From contig JANYCZ010000059.1 in NCBI GenBank assembly GCA_025360015.1, positions 1-64,000 on the forward strand: 64,000 nucleotides of DNA. Direction: 5' to 3'. Under the pieces are notes generated by a model. That model saw nothing but the letters and a program-made list of their open reading frames with translations, was not told the DNA's origin and did no database searches. The DNA is from Verrucomicrobiota bacterium. Its GTDB lineage: Bacteria; Verrucomicrobiota; Verrucomicrobiia; Verrucomicrobiales; Verrucomicrobiaceae. Positions 49,454 to 59,982 of the stretch are shown piece by piece. Position numbers and translations under genes: made by a program. Position 1 is the stretch's first letter. Each line of letters begins with the position of its first letter.

Positions 49454-51256
49454 TTACGGTTTGGCGACGGCCACGGCTTTTTCCTTGGGCTTGGAAGGTT
49501 TGGCTTTGGGGGTGACCTCATGCTCAGGCCGGGCGGGGCCGCCCATGTCGGCCTCAGCTTTCTTTGGCAGGGCGAGGGCCACGGCTTCGCCGCCGTTCAA
49601 ACCATCCCGCACTTCAATGAACTCATCGTTGAAAAGGCCGGTGCTGATCTGCCGGCGCTCCAGCGTGCCGTTGTTGCTGACGTAGCAGAAATGATGATCC
49701 TGCTCCACCTCGATGGACTGGACGGGGACGTAGAGCACGTCGGCCAATTGATCGACGATGATCTCGACCTTGGCGTTCATGCCGGGCTTCATCCAAGGGT
49801 GGTAACCTTCGATGTGAACGGTGCAGGGATAGACCTTTAAATTAGGCGTGAAACGGCTGCTGCTGGAGTCCGGCAGCACGGCGAGCTCGGCCACGCGGCC
49901 ATCCAGCTCCTTGCCGGGCTCGGCATCCACCCGCACCTTGACGGGCTGGCCGATGCGCACCTTTTTGATCTGGGATTCATGCACGTTCACGCGCACGCCC
50001 ATCTGGCTCATGTCCGGGATGGTGAGCATGGTCTGGCGCAGGCGCACGGTGGCTCCTTCCTCGATGCTGTTGCTGTAATTGTAGGAGGCGCTGGCGTTCA
50101 GATCGCCGTAGGCCACCAGGCCGGACTGCGGAGCTTTGATGACGCAGGCCTTGAGCTGCAGCTCGAGGTTTTCGCGCCGTGCCAGCTCCATTTCGTAGCG
50201 CCGCTTGGCGGTGCTGAATTTCGTTTCCGCCTGGGCCATGCGGGAGCGGTTGGCGCGGATGGTGCGCTGGAGCTTGTTCAGCGCCTCACGATAGGCGGCG
50301 AGGTAAGTGGCGCACTGCTTGCTGAACTCGTATTTTTTAAACAAGGCGAGAGCGGTCTCCGATGTCTTCACGGAAAGCTCCACCTTGTCAAAGCTCACCT
50401 GGTCATTTTCAAGGAGGGCAGCGGTGACGAATTTTTTCTCCTCCAGACGTTTGGAGGACTCGACCTTCTGCTTGGCCAGGGCGAGCTCCGAGCGGTGCAG
50501 CAGCAGATCATCCTCCAACTGCCGCAGCTTCTGCTGCGCCTCGCCATCGCTCTGAGCCTTCTGCCCGAGGAAAGGCGAGAAGTCGATCATCTCACTTTCA
50601 GGGGGCGCGAGCACTGACTTTTTGGATCCCGTCTTGGCAGCAGGCGCATCCCGTTTTGCGATGGTTGACGCAGCGTTGATCGGAACGCTGGCCTGCGACT
50701 CAAGGACGTCCGCGTATTTTTCAAAGGCCTCAACGTCCGGGGGCAGCATCGCCGCTGTGAGGATGGCACCGGTGACTTCACGGCCGAGGTACTTTTCGAA
50801 GTCCATCAAAGCGAAAATGCCCGTTTGCTTGGTGTCACGCACCAGGGTCTGGTTTTCACTCTTCTGGATCTCGCGGTTTTCATCGGCATCGATGTAACTT
50901 GAGACCGTGGTTTGAAAATCGATCTCGTGGGTTTCGATCTTGGTTTTGAGGTCGGTGCTGTCGAGCTCGATGAGCACCTTGCCATCCTTGATGTCCTCTT
51001 CGGTAATCATGTACCCCTCGGGGATGAGGCTGAGGATTTTGGTGGGGACTTCGATCTCACTTTTCACTTCATTGTTTTGCAGGGCGCGGATCTCTCCGCC
51101 TTGCAGCACGCTGATCTCCAGCGGGCCGCGCTGCACGATGCGTGTGGGCACTTTCTCAGCGGTGGTGCCGCCGCCGGACAGACTCCACCAGCCGACGACA
51201 GCAAGAACGCTGACGCCCGCGATGATGATTCCTTTGCTGGATTTTCCCTTCTTCAT
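49454..51256 (-). CDS. HlyD/MacA-family periplasmic adaptor (membrane fusion) protein
   Basis: N-terminal TM, long coiled coil, APQSGLVAYGDLNASASYNYSNSIEEGATVRLRQTMLTIPDMSQMGVRVNVHESQIKKVRIGQPVKVRVDAEPGKELDGRV. Confidence 0.88.
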   Translation of the reverse strand: MKKGKSSKGIIIAGVSVLAVVGWWSLSGGGTTAEKVPTRIVQRGPLEISVLQGGEIRALQNNEVKSEIEVPTKILSLIPEGYMITEEDIKDGKVLIELDSTDLKTKIETHEIDFQTTVSSYIDADENREIQKSENQTLVRDTKQTGIFALMDFEKYLGREVTGAILTAAMLPPDVEAFEKYADVLESQASVPINAASTIAKRDAPAAKTGSKKSVLAPPESEMIDFSPFLGQKAQSDGEAQQKLRQLEDDLLLHRSELALAKQKVESSKRLEEKKFVTAALLENDQVSFDKVELSVKTSETALALFKKYEFSKQCATYLAAYREALNKLQRTIRANRSRMAQAETKFSTAKRRYEMELARRENLELQLKACVIKAPQSGLVAYGDLNASASYNYSNSIEEGATVRLRQTMLTIPDMSQMGVRVNVHESQIKKVRIGQPVKVRVDAEPGKELDGRVAELAVLPDSSSSRFTPNLKVYPCTVHIEGYHPWMKPGMNAKVEIIVDQLADVLYVPVQSIEVEQDHHFCYVSNNGTLERRQISTGLFNDEFIEVRDGLNGGEAVALALPKKAEADMGGPARPEHEVTPKAKPSKPKEKAVAVAKP

Positions 51257-52941
51257 TCTCCTTTTGGCTTCTCCTTGTTCAATACGTCCACCCAGCCGCC
51301 ATCTTTCTCAATGAAGAGGACGCCCATGTCCCGCCAGAGTCTGAGCCGCACCAATGTGTGGTTGATCGTGGTGGAGACCATGAGGTTTCGCGTGGTGTTC
51401 AAATCGCGCTGGGCATCGACGAGGTTGATGGCGGAGCCGAGGCCTTCGGCATTGAAGGCTTCCTCCACGCCCAGACGCTGGGTGCTGATTTCCAAGCCCA
51501 CTTTGGCCAGATCGTACTGCTGGCGCGCCAGGCGCAGATCACGCCAGCCGGTGCGGACGTCGCTGCGGGCGTTTTCCTCGGCCAGATCCACGGCGCGTCG
51601 TGCCTGCTGCTCGGCAATGATGGCGGCGCGCAGGATGTTACGTTCGGGTTTTTGGTTGAGGTTCAGATCGGTGTTAAACCCCATGCTGTAGTTGCGATTG
51701 CCTGGCTGCAGCGCGAAGTCCGTACGGCTGGGATTGTCGAGGACGTTGTAGTTCACCAGCGCATTCACAGTGGGCAGCGCCTGCTGTTTCGCGATCAGCA
51801 CTTTCCGGCTGGTGTCCTCCACCTGATCCCGCAGATTCAGCAGGTCGAGGCGGCTGTTCATCATGACGGTAATGCCATCGTCCAGTGTCCCGGGTGACTC
51901 GATGATCTGCAAAGCGTCCCTGTCCTTGTAATCGGGCACGATGCGCTCGATGACGGGCAGCCCGAGATTGACCTTCAGATCATCCAGGCTCTGCTCGTAG
52001 TCACGGATGGCGCTGAGCCATGAACGCTCGAACACAATGCGCGACTGGACCAGACGAAAGACGGAGGACTTGGTGCTGCCTGCCGCATTTTCCTTCTGCA
52101 TGGCGGTCTCACGGGCCACCACAAAGTCAAAGGCCTTGAAGGCGAGGTAGGCATTGCGAGCGGTCTCCCGCAGCAGAATGACATTAAAGTACTGAGTGGC
52201 GATGTCCACCGTGAAGGACTTGCGATACTGGCCAAAGGTGCGGATGGCGTAGAGGACAGCACGCTCGTTTTGGGTGAGCACTTCCGAGGCGGAAAGATAG
52301 CCGGCTCCGCTGAGCAGCGGCTGAGTGAGGGAGAAACCGAGTGCGGAGAGGCCATTGCCCCTGCCGCCACCGGTCAGGAAACGCACAAAGTTGCTGGTGA
52401 GATTGGTGCCGATCTGCGCCCCGGTGCGAGTCAGTGCTGACACTCCCAGATTGCCGGTGGTGGTCTGCGTCGAGGAACGCACCAAGTTGCTGACGCCTGA
52501 CAAGGCGACCGAGCTGGTCTTGGTCCCGGAGCCGGTGCCGGCGAAGATCGGTGAAAACTGCTGACGCGTGAGCGTGAGGCCCAGCGCCGCCTGGTACACG
52601 GCCTCCTTCTGCGTCAGATAGGTACGGTTACGATGCACCGCATAGTTCAGGGCCTCGGCCAGACTGACCATGCGGGCATTTTTTTCCACATAGGCGCGGT
52701 CGCCCATGAACTCCTCTGTCTTCAAGTTGTTGCGGAGTTCCTCCATCCGCACGGGAGGCGGGATCGAGATGTCCAGAAACGCATCTCCTGAGTTTGGCAC
52801 CTTGCTGGCTTTTTTGCGCAGGATGCCATAGGTCTCCTTGTCCGCCCACTTCTTGTAAAACCCCGTGGTACAAGCGCTCAGCCCCCAAACCAGCAGCGTG
52901 AGAGACGCGACGGCAGGGTGGAACAGGCGAAGTTTAGGCAT
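51253..52941 (-). CDS. TolC-family outer membrane efflux lipoprotein
   Basis: Lipobox LSAC; SLAEALNYAVHRNRTYLTQKEAVYQAAL; duplicated coiled-coil halves (ARRAVDLAEENARSDVRTGWRDLRLARQQYDLAKVGLEIS). Confidence 0.87.
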   Translation of the reverse strand: MPKLRLFHPAVASLTLLVWGLSACTTGFYKKWADKETYGILRKKASKVPNSGDAFLDISIPPPVRMEELRNNLKTEEFMGDRAYVEKNARMVSLAEALNYAVHRNRTYLTQKEAVYQAALGLTLTRQQFSPIFAGTGSGTKTSSVALSGVSNLVRSSTQTTTGNLGVSALTRTGAQIGTNLTSNFVRFLTGGGRGNGLSALGFSLTQPLLSGAGYLSASEVLTQNERAVLYAIRTFGQYRKSFTVDIATQYFNVILLRETARNAYLAFKAFDFVVARETAMQKENAAGSTKSSVFRLVQSRIVFERSWLSAIRDYEQSLDDLKVNLGLPVIERIVPDYKDRDALQIIESPGTLDDGITVMMNSRLDLLNLRDQVEDTSRKVLIAKQQALPTVNALVNYNVLDNPSRTDFALQPGNRNYSMGFNTDLNLNQKPERNILRAAIIAEQQARRAVDLAEENARSDVRTGWRDLRLARQQYDLAKVGLEISTQRLGVEEAFNAEGLGSAINLVDAQRDLNTTRNLMVSTTINHTLVRLRLWRDMGVLFIEKDGGWVDVLNKEKPKGE

Positions 52942-53087
52942 AGGATGGCTGACCGGCATTGATGTGGTTGGGCCGGGATTGGTTTTTTGGGGGGCATGGA
53001 TTACGCCTGTCCTGACGATGATCTATCGAATGGATGACAAAACCTCGTTGCCACGTCTCAAGCCGCCGTTACTATTCGTTCCGCCGT

Positions 53088-53762
53088 ATGTCCGACCTCC
53101 CCAAAGTCGCTGAAACTGAACAACTCCTCAAGGAGACCTCTGGATCGCCACCGACCCGGAAGACGCTCATTGAGAAACTGGACAACTGGGATGACTGGGC
53201 GAGCTGGGACGAATTTTACCGCACGTATTCGGGTTTCGTCTTCCACGTCGCGCGCAAGACGGGGCTGAGTGATGACGAGGCCAGTGACGTCGTGCAGGAG
53301 ACTTTCATCGGCGTGGCCAAGAACCTGCAAAAGAAGAAGTTCGACACGAGCCTCGGCTCCTTCAAATCGTTCCTGCTCAATCAGGCGCGCTGGCGCATCC
53401 TGGATCAGTTTCGCCGCCGCAAGAAACAGCAGAGCCGCGAGGCGAATCTCTACGCCGATGAAACGGACGAACGCCGCACGGCACCGATCGAACGCTGCGC
53501 GGACCCCAACGGCGTGGCGCTCGAAAAGCTGTGGGAAAAGGAATGGCAGGACAAGGTGATGGACATCGCGCTGCGCCGTGTGCGTGCGCTGGTATCGCCA
53601 CGGCAGTTTCAGATTTTTTCCTGCTACGTAATCAAAGGCTGGAGCCCTGAACGTGTGAAGAAGGAGCTGGGCGTGAATGCCGCGCAGGTGTATCTGGCAA
53701 AGCATCGCGTGGGGCGGATTTTGAAGAGGGAAGCGGCGAAACTGTCTGAGGCGGAGCAGTAG
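53088..53762 (+). CDS. ECF-type RNA polymerase sigma factor
   Basis: WASWDEFYRTYSGFVFHVARKTGLSDDEASDVVQETFIGVAKNL (sigma-2); C-terminal RQFQIFSCYVIKGWSPERVKKELGVNAAQVYLAKHRVGRILK (sigma-4). Confidence 0.88.
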   Translation: MSDLPKVAETEQLLKETSGSPPTRKTLIEKLDNWDDWASWDEFYRTYSGFVFHVARKTGLSDDEASDVVQETFIGVAKNLQKKKFDTSLGSFKSFLLNQARWRILDQFRRRKKQQSREANLYADETDERRTAPIERCADPNGVALEKLWEKEWQDKVMDIALRRVRALVSPRQFQIFSCYVIKGWSPERVKKELGVNAAQVYLAKHRVGRILKREAAKLSEAEQ

Positions 53763-53858
53763 GATTGAGAGTCGCATCATAGGAAACTTATGATCTCTTT
53801 TCGAGCGGCCTGCCCCTGCTTGCTGAAAGCGACTACCTTCCTGTCACGTAGCCGTCTC

Positions 53859-55256
53859 ATGCGCCGCACTCTTGCCCTCCTTGTCGCCATCTCGTCTTTG
53901 CATGCGGCGGATCCCGTTTCGCTTTTCATCGAAGGCTATGCGGGGCAGCGCAGCATCGCGCAGGGGGAGGAGATTCCGATCCATGTCAGTACGACGGCGG
54001 CGAAGTATGAGATCGAGGTGGCGCGGCTGGGGGCGGTGCGGGAGGTGGTGTGGAAGAAGGCGGATGTGCCTGGAGTCGCGTATGCCGTGCCGGAGGATGC
54101 TTCGGCGAATGGGTGCCGCTGGCCGGAGAGTGTGCGTGTGCCCAGCGGGGAGACGTGGAAGAGCGGCTACTATGAGGTGACGCTGCGGGCTGCTGATATG
54201 GGGGGCAAATGGACGCAGCGTGGCAAGCGCACGGCGGAAGGCAGCGCGTGGTTCATCGTGCGTGAGGCGAAGCCGGGGACGACTTCGAAGATGCTGCTGC
54301 AGCTTTGCACGAACACTTACAACGCGTACAACAACTGGGGCGGCTTTTCCGTGTATGCCTACAGCAGCCTGTCGAATAATCAGGGGCATCGCGTGAGCTT
54401 TGAGCGGCCAGGGCCTTCGCAGTTCAGCCGGTGGGAGCTGCCCTTTGTGCAGTGGGCGGAGAAGAACGGCTATGCGCTGGAATTCGCCGCGAATGACGAT
54501 TTGGAATTTAGGCCTGAGATTTTAGCGAGTTACAAGCTGGTGCTGAGTGTGGGCCATGACGAATACTGGAGCACGCCGATGAGGGATCACTTGGAGGAGT
54601 GGATCGGCAAGGGTGGCAACGTGGCTTTCTTCAGTGGCAACACCTGCTGCTGGCAGGTCCGTGCGGAGGATGGCGGGCGGGCCTTCACCTGCTGCAAGCA
54701 GAACTACCACCTGGATCCCGTCTATCAGTCACGCGAGTTTAAAACGGTGAGCACGTTGTGGAGTCATCATTTGCTGCAGCGGCCGGAGAACGAACTCACG
54801 GGTGTCGGCTTTCTGTGGGGTGGGTATCGTAAGAGTCATGGGCAGTTCATGACGGATCCGGCGGAGTATGAGGTGCACCGACCAGAGCACTGGGTGCTCG
54901 CGGGCACGGGCTTGAAGCGTGGGGAGAAGTTTGGCGGCAAGGACACGATCGTCGGTTATGAGTGCGATGGCTGTGAACTGGTGTGGAGGGACGGGCTGCC
55001 CTTCCCCACTTGCAAGGATGGGACGCCGAAGACTTTTGAAGTGCTGGCCACGTGTCCGACGCGCTGGCACCCTGATGATGCGGAGTGGTATGAGAAGTGG
55101 GAGAGCGGGCGCACGGGCGCGGCCTGCATGGGGCTCTATACGCGTGGCGGGACGGTCTTCACCGCAGCCACCACGGACTGGGCGCATGGACTGATGGGAG
55201 GGGATGCGGCGGTGATGCGCATCACGCAAAACGTGCTGGAGAGGTTGTCGAAATAG
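53859..55256 (+). CDS. Secreted N,N-dimethylformamidase beta-subunit-like domain protein
   Basis: Signal peptide, LLQLCTNTYNAYNNWGGFSVYAY, LVLSVGHDEYWSTPMRDHLEEWIGKGGNVAFFSGNTCCWQVR. Confidence 0.78.
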   Translation: MRRTLALLVAISSLHAADPVSLFIEGYAGQRSIAQGEEIPIHVSTTAAKYEIEVARLGAVREVVWKKADVPGVAYAVPEDASANGCRWPESVRVPSGETWKSGYYEVTLRAADMGGKWTQRGKRTAEGSAWFIVREAKPGTTSKMLLQLCTNTYNAYNNWGGFSVYAYSSLSNNQGHRVSFERPGPSQFSRWELPFVQWAEKNGYALEFAANDDLEFRPEILASYKLVLSVGHDEYWSTPMRDHLEEWIGKGGNVAFFSGNTCCWQVRAEDGGRAFTCCKQNYHLDPVYQSREFKTVSTLWSHHLLQRPENELTGVGFLWGGYRKSHGQFMTDPAEYEVHRPEHWVLAGTGLKRGEKFGGKDTIVGYECDGCELVWRDGLPFPTCKDGTPKTFEVLATCPTRWHPDDAEWYEKWESGRTGAACMGLYTRGGTVFTAATTDWAHGLMGGDAAVMRITQNVLERLSK

Positions 55257-55571
55257 AGCGGTGAATGCGCCAGTGTACAGCGCATCTTCTGCCCAGGAAT
55301 CCACAAGATGCGCGGAGCCACGGAGCCAGGATGGCATACGTTCAGGGCATCATGAAACACACCTCCGCCACCTCTGAAAATCCGCCCTCTGCTGCTGAGA
55401 AACCCCTTCCCCGCAAACTGGGAGCCAACCACAATGAGACGGCCTCCAAGCCAAGGAAACATCACAACAACTTCCAGCAGTCCTGCGACCTGCGTGAAGA
55501 TCGTGGCATACGCCAACTCAAGTCGAGTCCCAAAAACAGGCCATGACGCAAAACCAGACGCCAAAAAAACC

Positions 55572-55838
55572 ATGAATGATCTGCCTCCGCCGCATGCAGT
55601 GGAACTCACATGTCATCAAGCCCTGATGCGCGTGGAAGATTATGTGCGGCGGCAACCTACGAAGGCAGCCCTGGCGGCGCTAGGCGCGGGCCTGGTTTTC
55701 AATCTGGTGCCTCCGCGCATGATTGCCAGAGTTGCGGCGACGCTGGCAGCCCGATTGCTTCCACCCGCACTCCTCGGACTCGGTGTGCTCAAGGCTTTTG
55801 AGATGTGCTGTGACAAAGATTCTGCCGGGACTCATTGA
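55572..55838 (+). CDS. Small hypothetical membrane-associated protein
   Basis: MNDLPPPHAVELTCHQALMRVEDYVRRQPTKAALAALGAGLVFNLVP, C-terminal hydrophobic stretch. Confidence 0.5.
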   Translation: MNDLPPPHAVELTCHQALMRVEDYVRRQPTKAALAALGAGLVFNLVPPRMIARVAATLAARLLPPALLGLGVLKAFEMCCDKDSAGTH

Positions 55839-56315
55839 GCCGACGGGTTTCGTTTTTTCCAACGGCTGACCAAGCGGGGCTCACACTTCACAACGCAGGG
55901 CAGTCATCGCCCCAGAGCAGCAGCACAGGCTCGGGATCGTCTTCGAGGCTGTCCCAATGCAGACTGCCATTCGGCTTCACACAGGGTGGCAGATCCAGCG
56001 GATAGTACATCGAACGCACGCCGGAGAGTTGGGCACTGCCCAGGTGACCACCCAGCACGACACTCTGTTTCACCAAGAGCCGCAGGCACTGGCAGGTGGC
56101 CTTCCAAGGACAGGTCAGGGAGCATTCCAAGTTGGTGGCGCGCTTGTTCATAGCCGGAGCGTTGCACACTCAACAAGCGCGCGATGTCACGCTGTGTCCA
56201 TGCGCGATACCACGTGATGGACCCTACTGGCTTCCAGTATGAAGTGGTGCTGACAGCGATGAGAACAGACATTGCGTCATTGCAATCCTGCGCCCGCCCC
56301 TGACAGATGAGGCGC

Positions 56316-58841
56316 ATGAACATTCACCTGCTCGACATTGATACAGCCCTAAAGCAGGTGAGTTCAACGAGAGAAGGCCTCACAGCCGCCGATGCCGCCG
56401 AACGGCTGGCGCTGGCACGTGCCAAGCTGCACAAAACTGGCGGCGGCACCTGGCGCCTGCTGCTCAATCAGTTTCGCAGTCCGCTGGTGATCCTGCTGCT
56501 GGTGGCGATGACGATTTCCTCTTTTCTTGGCGACAAGATGGATGTGCTGATCGTTTCGAGCGTCGTGCTAATGAGCACGCTGCTGGGATTCTGGCAGGAA
56601 TACAACGCCGCCAACGCGGTGGCAGCACTGCTGGCCGTGATCCAGGCCAAGGCCACGGTACTGCGCGATGGCAAGCAGATCGATCTGCCGGCGAATCAGA
56701 TCGTGCCGGGTGATGTGGTGATGCTGAGCGCAGGCGACACCATTCCCGGCGATGGCCTGCTCATTGAATCCAAGGATCTGTTTGTCGATGAATCTGCGCT
56801 GACGGGTGAAAGCTATCCGGCGGAGAAAAAAGTGGGCGCGGTGGCGGCAGACGCACGGCAGAGCGAGCGCTTCAACGCGGTCTTTGAGGGCACGCATGTC
56901 GTCAGCGGCACGGCACGCGTGCTGGTGGTGAACACGGGAGCAGAAACGGAGTTTGGCGCGATCTCCGAGCGGCTGCGGTTGCGCGCGCCCGAAACGGACT
57001 TCGAGCGCGGTCTGCGCCGGTTTGGCGAGATGCTCATCAAGGTGACGCTCATCTTTGTCATCGCCATTTTTGCCATCAATGTGTTCTTCCACCGCCCGGT
57101 GCTGGAGGCTTTCATGTTTGCGCTGGCGCTCGCGGTGGGGATGACGCCTGAACTGCTGCCGGCCATCGTCAGCATCACACTGGCACGCGGCGCGAAGCGC
57201 ATGGCGGAGGATCAGGTGATCGTGCGCCGACTGTCCTCGATTGAAAATTTTGGTAGCATGAATGTGCTCTGCTCTGACAAGACCGGCACGCTCACCGAGG
57301 GCAAGGTCAAACTGCTGGGCGCGTATGATGCGCAGGGGAACGCCAGTGATCTCGTGCGGCTGCATGCCGTGCTCAACGCCACGTTTGAAAGCGGCTTCAC
57401 CAATCCCATCGATGCGGCGCTGCGCGCCGAAGCGAGCCTCGATCTGAGTGGATTCACCAAGTTTGATGAAGTGCCTTACGACTTCATCCGCAAGCGCCTC
57501 AGCGTGGTGGTCGAGCACGCGGACGCGGCACGCCGCCATGTGATGCTCACGAAGGGCGCGTTTGTCAACGTGCTGGCGGTCTGCACCCAGGTTGCCACGC
57601 CGAACGGAGATCAACCGATGGCGGAATTTCATGCGGGCCTGCTGCAGCGGTTTGCCGACTACAGCAACGCGGGGCATCGGGTGCTCGGAGTGGCCAGCCG
57701 CGATGTCACCGGCGATCCCGAGATCAACAAGGATGACGAGCGAGACATGACTTTCACCGGGTTTCTGCTGTTTGATGATCCACCGAAACCCGGTGCGGCA
57801 GAAGCGATCCAGGAACTGCGGCAGCTGGGCGTGGACTTCAAGGTCATCACGGGAGACAACCGCTTCGTGGCACAGCGGCTCGGCACGCAGATGGGCATTG
57901 CCAAACCTGAGGTGCTCACGGGCGAGGACCTGCACAAGATGAACGACGCAGCGCTGGTGAATCGCGTCAGCGACGTGGACATCTTTGCCGAAACGGAGCC
58001 CAACCAAAAGGAGCGCATTCTCATCGCGCTGCGCAAAGCCGGGCATGTCGTCGGCTATCTTGGCGATGGCATCAACGACGCCTCCGCGCTGCATGCGGCG
58101 GATGTAGGCATCTCCGTGGATGGTGCCGTGGATGTGGCGAAAGAAGCGGCTGACATTGTCCTGCTGCGTCATGACCTCGGCGTGCTCGCACGGGGCGTGC
58201 GTAATGGCCGCATCACCTTTGCCAACACGCTCAAATACATCTTCATCGCCACCAGCGCCAACTTTGGAAACATGTTCAGCATGGCGGGTGCTTCACTGTT
58301 TCTGCCGTTCCTGCCGCTGCTGCCAAAGCAGATCCTGCTCAACAACTTCCTCTCCGACCTGCCCGCGCTGACCATCGCCACCGACTCTGTGGACCCCGAG
58401 CAGGCGCTGAGGCCGCGCCGATGGGATCAGAAGTTCATCCGGCGTTTCATGGTCGCCTTCGGCCTCGTGAGTTCCGTGTTTGATTACCTGACCTTTGGCG
58501 CGCTGCTGCTGATGCTGCGCGCCAACGAGGCGCAGTTTCAAACTGGGTGGTTCATCGAATCCGTGCTGACGCAGATGTTCATCGTCATGGTGATTCGCAC
58601 GCATCGCTCCATTTTTCAAAGCAAGCCGGGGCGCATCCTCACCCTTGCCACACTGGCGGTCGCCGGCAGCGTCGTCGTGCTGCCTTACACGCCCGTCGGC
58701 GGCTTGTTCGGCCTTGTGCCCCTGCCCTGGTATTTCATGGTCACGCTCGTGGGCATCACCCTGCTGTATTTGCTGACGAGTGAGGTGGTGAAGCGGGTGA
58801 TGTTTGCCAAGCTGGAGCAGAGGGCTGCGCCCAGCCGGTGA
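56316..58841 (+). CDS. P-type ATPase, Mg2+-importing (MgtA/MgtB) type
   Basis: VLCSDKTGTLTEGKVKL phosphorylation motif, DESALTGESYPAEKK, GYLGDGINDASALHAADVGISVDGAVDVAKEAADIVLL. Confidence 0.92.
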   Translation: MNIHLLDIDTALKQVSSTREGLTAADAAERLALARAKLHKTGGGTWRLLLNQFRSPLVILLLVAMTISSFLGDKMDVLIVSSVVLMSTLLGFWQEYNAANAVAALLAVIQAKATVLRDGKQIDLPANQIVPGDVVMLSAGDTIPGDGLLIESKDLFVDESALTGESYPAEKKVGAVAADARQSERFNAVFEGTHVVSGTARVLVVNTGAETEFGAISERLRLRAPETDFERGLRRFGEMLIKVTLIFVIAIFAINVFFHRPVLEAFMFALALAVGMTPELLPAIVSITLARGAKRMAEDQVIVRRLSSIENFGSMNVLCSDKTGTLTEGKVKLLGAYDAQGNASDLVRLHAVLNATFESGFTNPIDAALRAEASLDLSGFTKFDEVPYDFIRKRLSVVVEHADAARRHVMLTKGAFVNVLAVCTQVATPNGDQPMAEFHAGLLQRFADYSNAGHRVLGVASRDVTGDPEINKDDERDMTFTGFLLFDDPPKPGAAEAIQELRQLGVDFKVITGDNRFVAQRLGTQMGIAKPEVLTGEDLHKMNDAALVNRVSDVDIFAETEPNQKERILIALRKAGHVVGYLGDGINDASALHAADVGISVDGAVDVAKEAADIVLLRHDLGVLARGVRNGRITFANTLKYIFIATSANFGNMFSMAGASLFLPFLPLLPKQILLNNFLSDLPALTIATDSVDPEQALRPRRWDQKFIRRFMVAFGLVSSVFDYLTFGALLLMLRANEAQFQTGWFIESVLTQMFIVMVIRTHRSIFQSKPGRILTLATLAVAGSVVVLPYTPVGGLFGLVPLPWYFMVTLVGITLLYLLTSEVVKRVMFAKLEQRAAPSR

Positions 58842-58843
58842 CG

Positions 58844-59857
58844 CTATTTTTTCAGCAGACGATGTGAGCAGATCAGACCGGGGATCATCGGCAGCCAGAA
58901 GCTCAAACCGCGGAAGAGCAGGGTCGCCGAGAGGCCGACAGAGAGCGGCATGCCGATGCTTCTCAAGGCCATGACGGAGGCCGTTTCAAAAGTGCCAAGC
59001 CCGCCTGGAATGATGCCGATGGTGCGGAACAAGTTTGAAACCATGAAACTGAAAAACACACCGCCCACCGATGAGGATACTCCCAGAGATCGCGCCGCCA
59101 CCCAGATAGTCGCCGCATCCAGCAGGAAAATCATCACATGCATGGCGAAGGCGAGGAAGATCACGCGATGATTTTTAAAAGAGCCGGGAGGGGCGTGCTC
59201 GACCCACTGCAGCAGGCGAGTCAGCCTGGCAAAACGACGCAGCTTTGTTTTCACCCATTTCATTCCACCGATGGGCAGGAAGATCAGGAACGCAGACACA
59301 CCGAACTCGACCAGCACAAAGACAAGCATCGCCACGTTGACCCAGGCTGGAAGATAAGCGTGATACAAGGACACTCCCAGCGCCACGGCCATGCAGGAGG
59401 CATACGCGAGGTGAAACATCGCCACATCCACGAGGACCGCAGACGCCACCAACGCACGCGGCATGCCCATGCGTGAAAGCGCTCCGGATACAAACGCCAC
59501 ACCGCTGATCCCGCCGGTAGGCAGCGCCTGATCCACAAACAGCATTGCAAGACTCAGCTTATAGGATTTGCCCACAGACAGCGCTTGCTCCCCGGCCCCT
59601 GTCACCACGCGCCACACAATGCCCTGCATCATGTAGGTGCCTGATTGCAGCAGCAGCGCCAGCCCGAGCCAATAGATATCCATCTTCCGCAACAAGCGCA
59701 GAAAATCCCCCTGTTCGGTCAGGTGCGTCACCACCAAGATCAAGGCACCACAGGCCGCCGCGCCTAGCAGCCACACCAGCCAGGGCGCGTGCGCCGGCTT
59801 CACCAGAGAATTCTGGAGCGGCCCCTCAGGCTGGTCAGGTTTCGGCGCTTCGGACAT
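58844..59857 (-). CDS. Lysylphosphatidylglycerol synthase-type flippase-like membrane protein (YbhN/UPF0104)
   Basis: Multi-TM; LPTGGISGVAFVSGALSRMGMPRALVASAVLVDVAMFHLAY, IGIIPGGLGTFETASVMALRSIG; next to the P-type ATPase. Confidence 0.82.
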   Translation of the reverse strand: MSEAPKPDQPEGPLQNSLVKPAHAPWLVWLLGAAACGALILVVTHLTEQGDFLRLLRKMDIYWLGLALLLQSGTYMMQGIVWRVVTGAGEQALSVGKSYKLSLAMLFVDQALPTGGISGVAFVSGALSRMGMPRALVASAVLVDVAMFHLAYASCMAVALGVSLYHAYLPAWVNVAMLVFVLVEFGVSAFLIFLPIGGMKWVKTKLRRFARLTRLLQWVEHAPPGSFKNHRVIFLAFAMHVMIFLLDAATIWVAARSLGVSSSVGGVFFSFMVSNLFRTIGIIPGGLGTFETASVMALRSIGMPLSVGLSATLLFRGLSFWLPMIPGLICSHRLLKK

Positions 59858-59982
59858 GCCTTTCTTTGAAAGGACCAGCCGGTGAAGTCAATCTCGAAAC
59901 CACGGACCCACGCCAGATGCCTATGCCTTTTTCAAAACTGCCCGATCACGCTGAAATCAAAATCGCCCATGCCGTTATCGCC

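Noticed and set aside
55888-56323. Overlapping minus-strand ORFs of 93 and 139 aa
   Set aside because: Two competing frames, neither with recognisable motifs; a real small gene is possible but not supportable from sequence alone.
56568-58172. 534-aa minus-strand ORF opposite the P-type ATPase
   Set aside because: Shadow ORF; the ATPase motifs on the plus strand are definitive.
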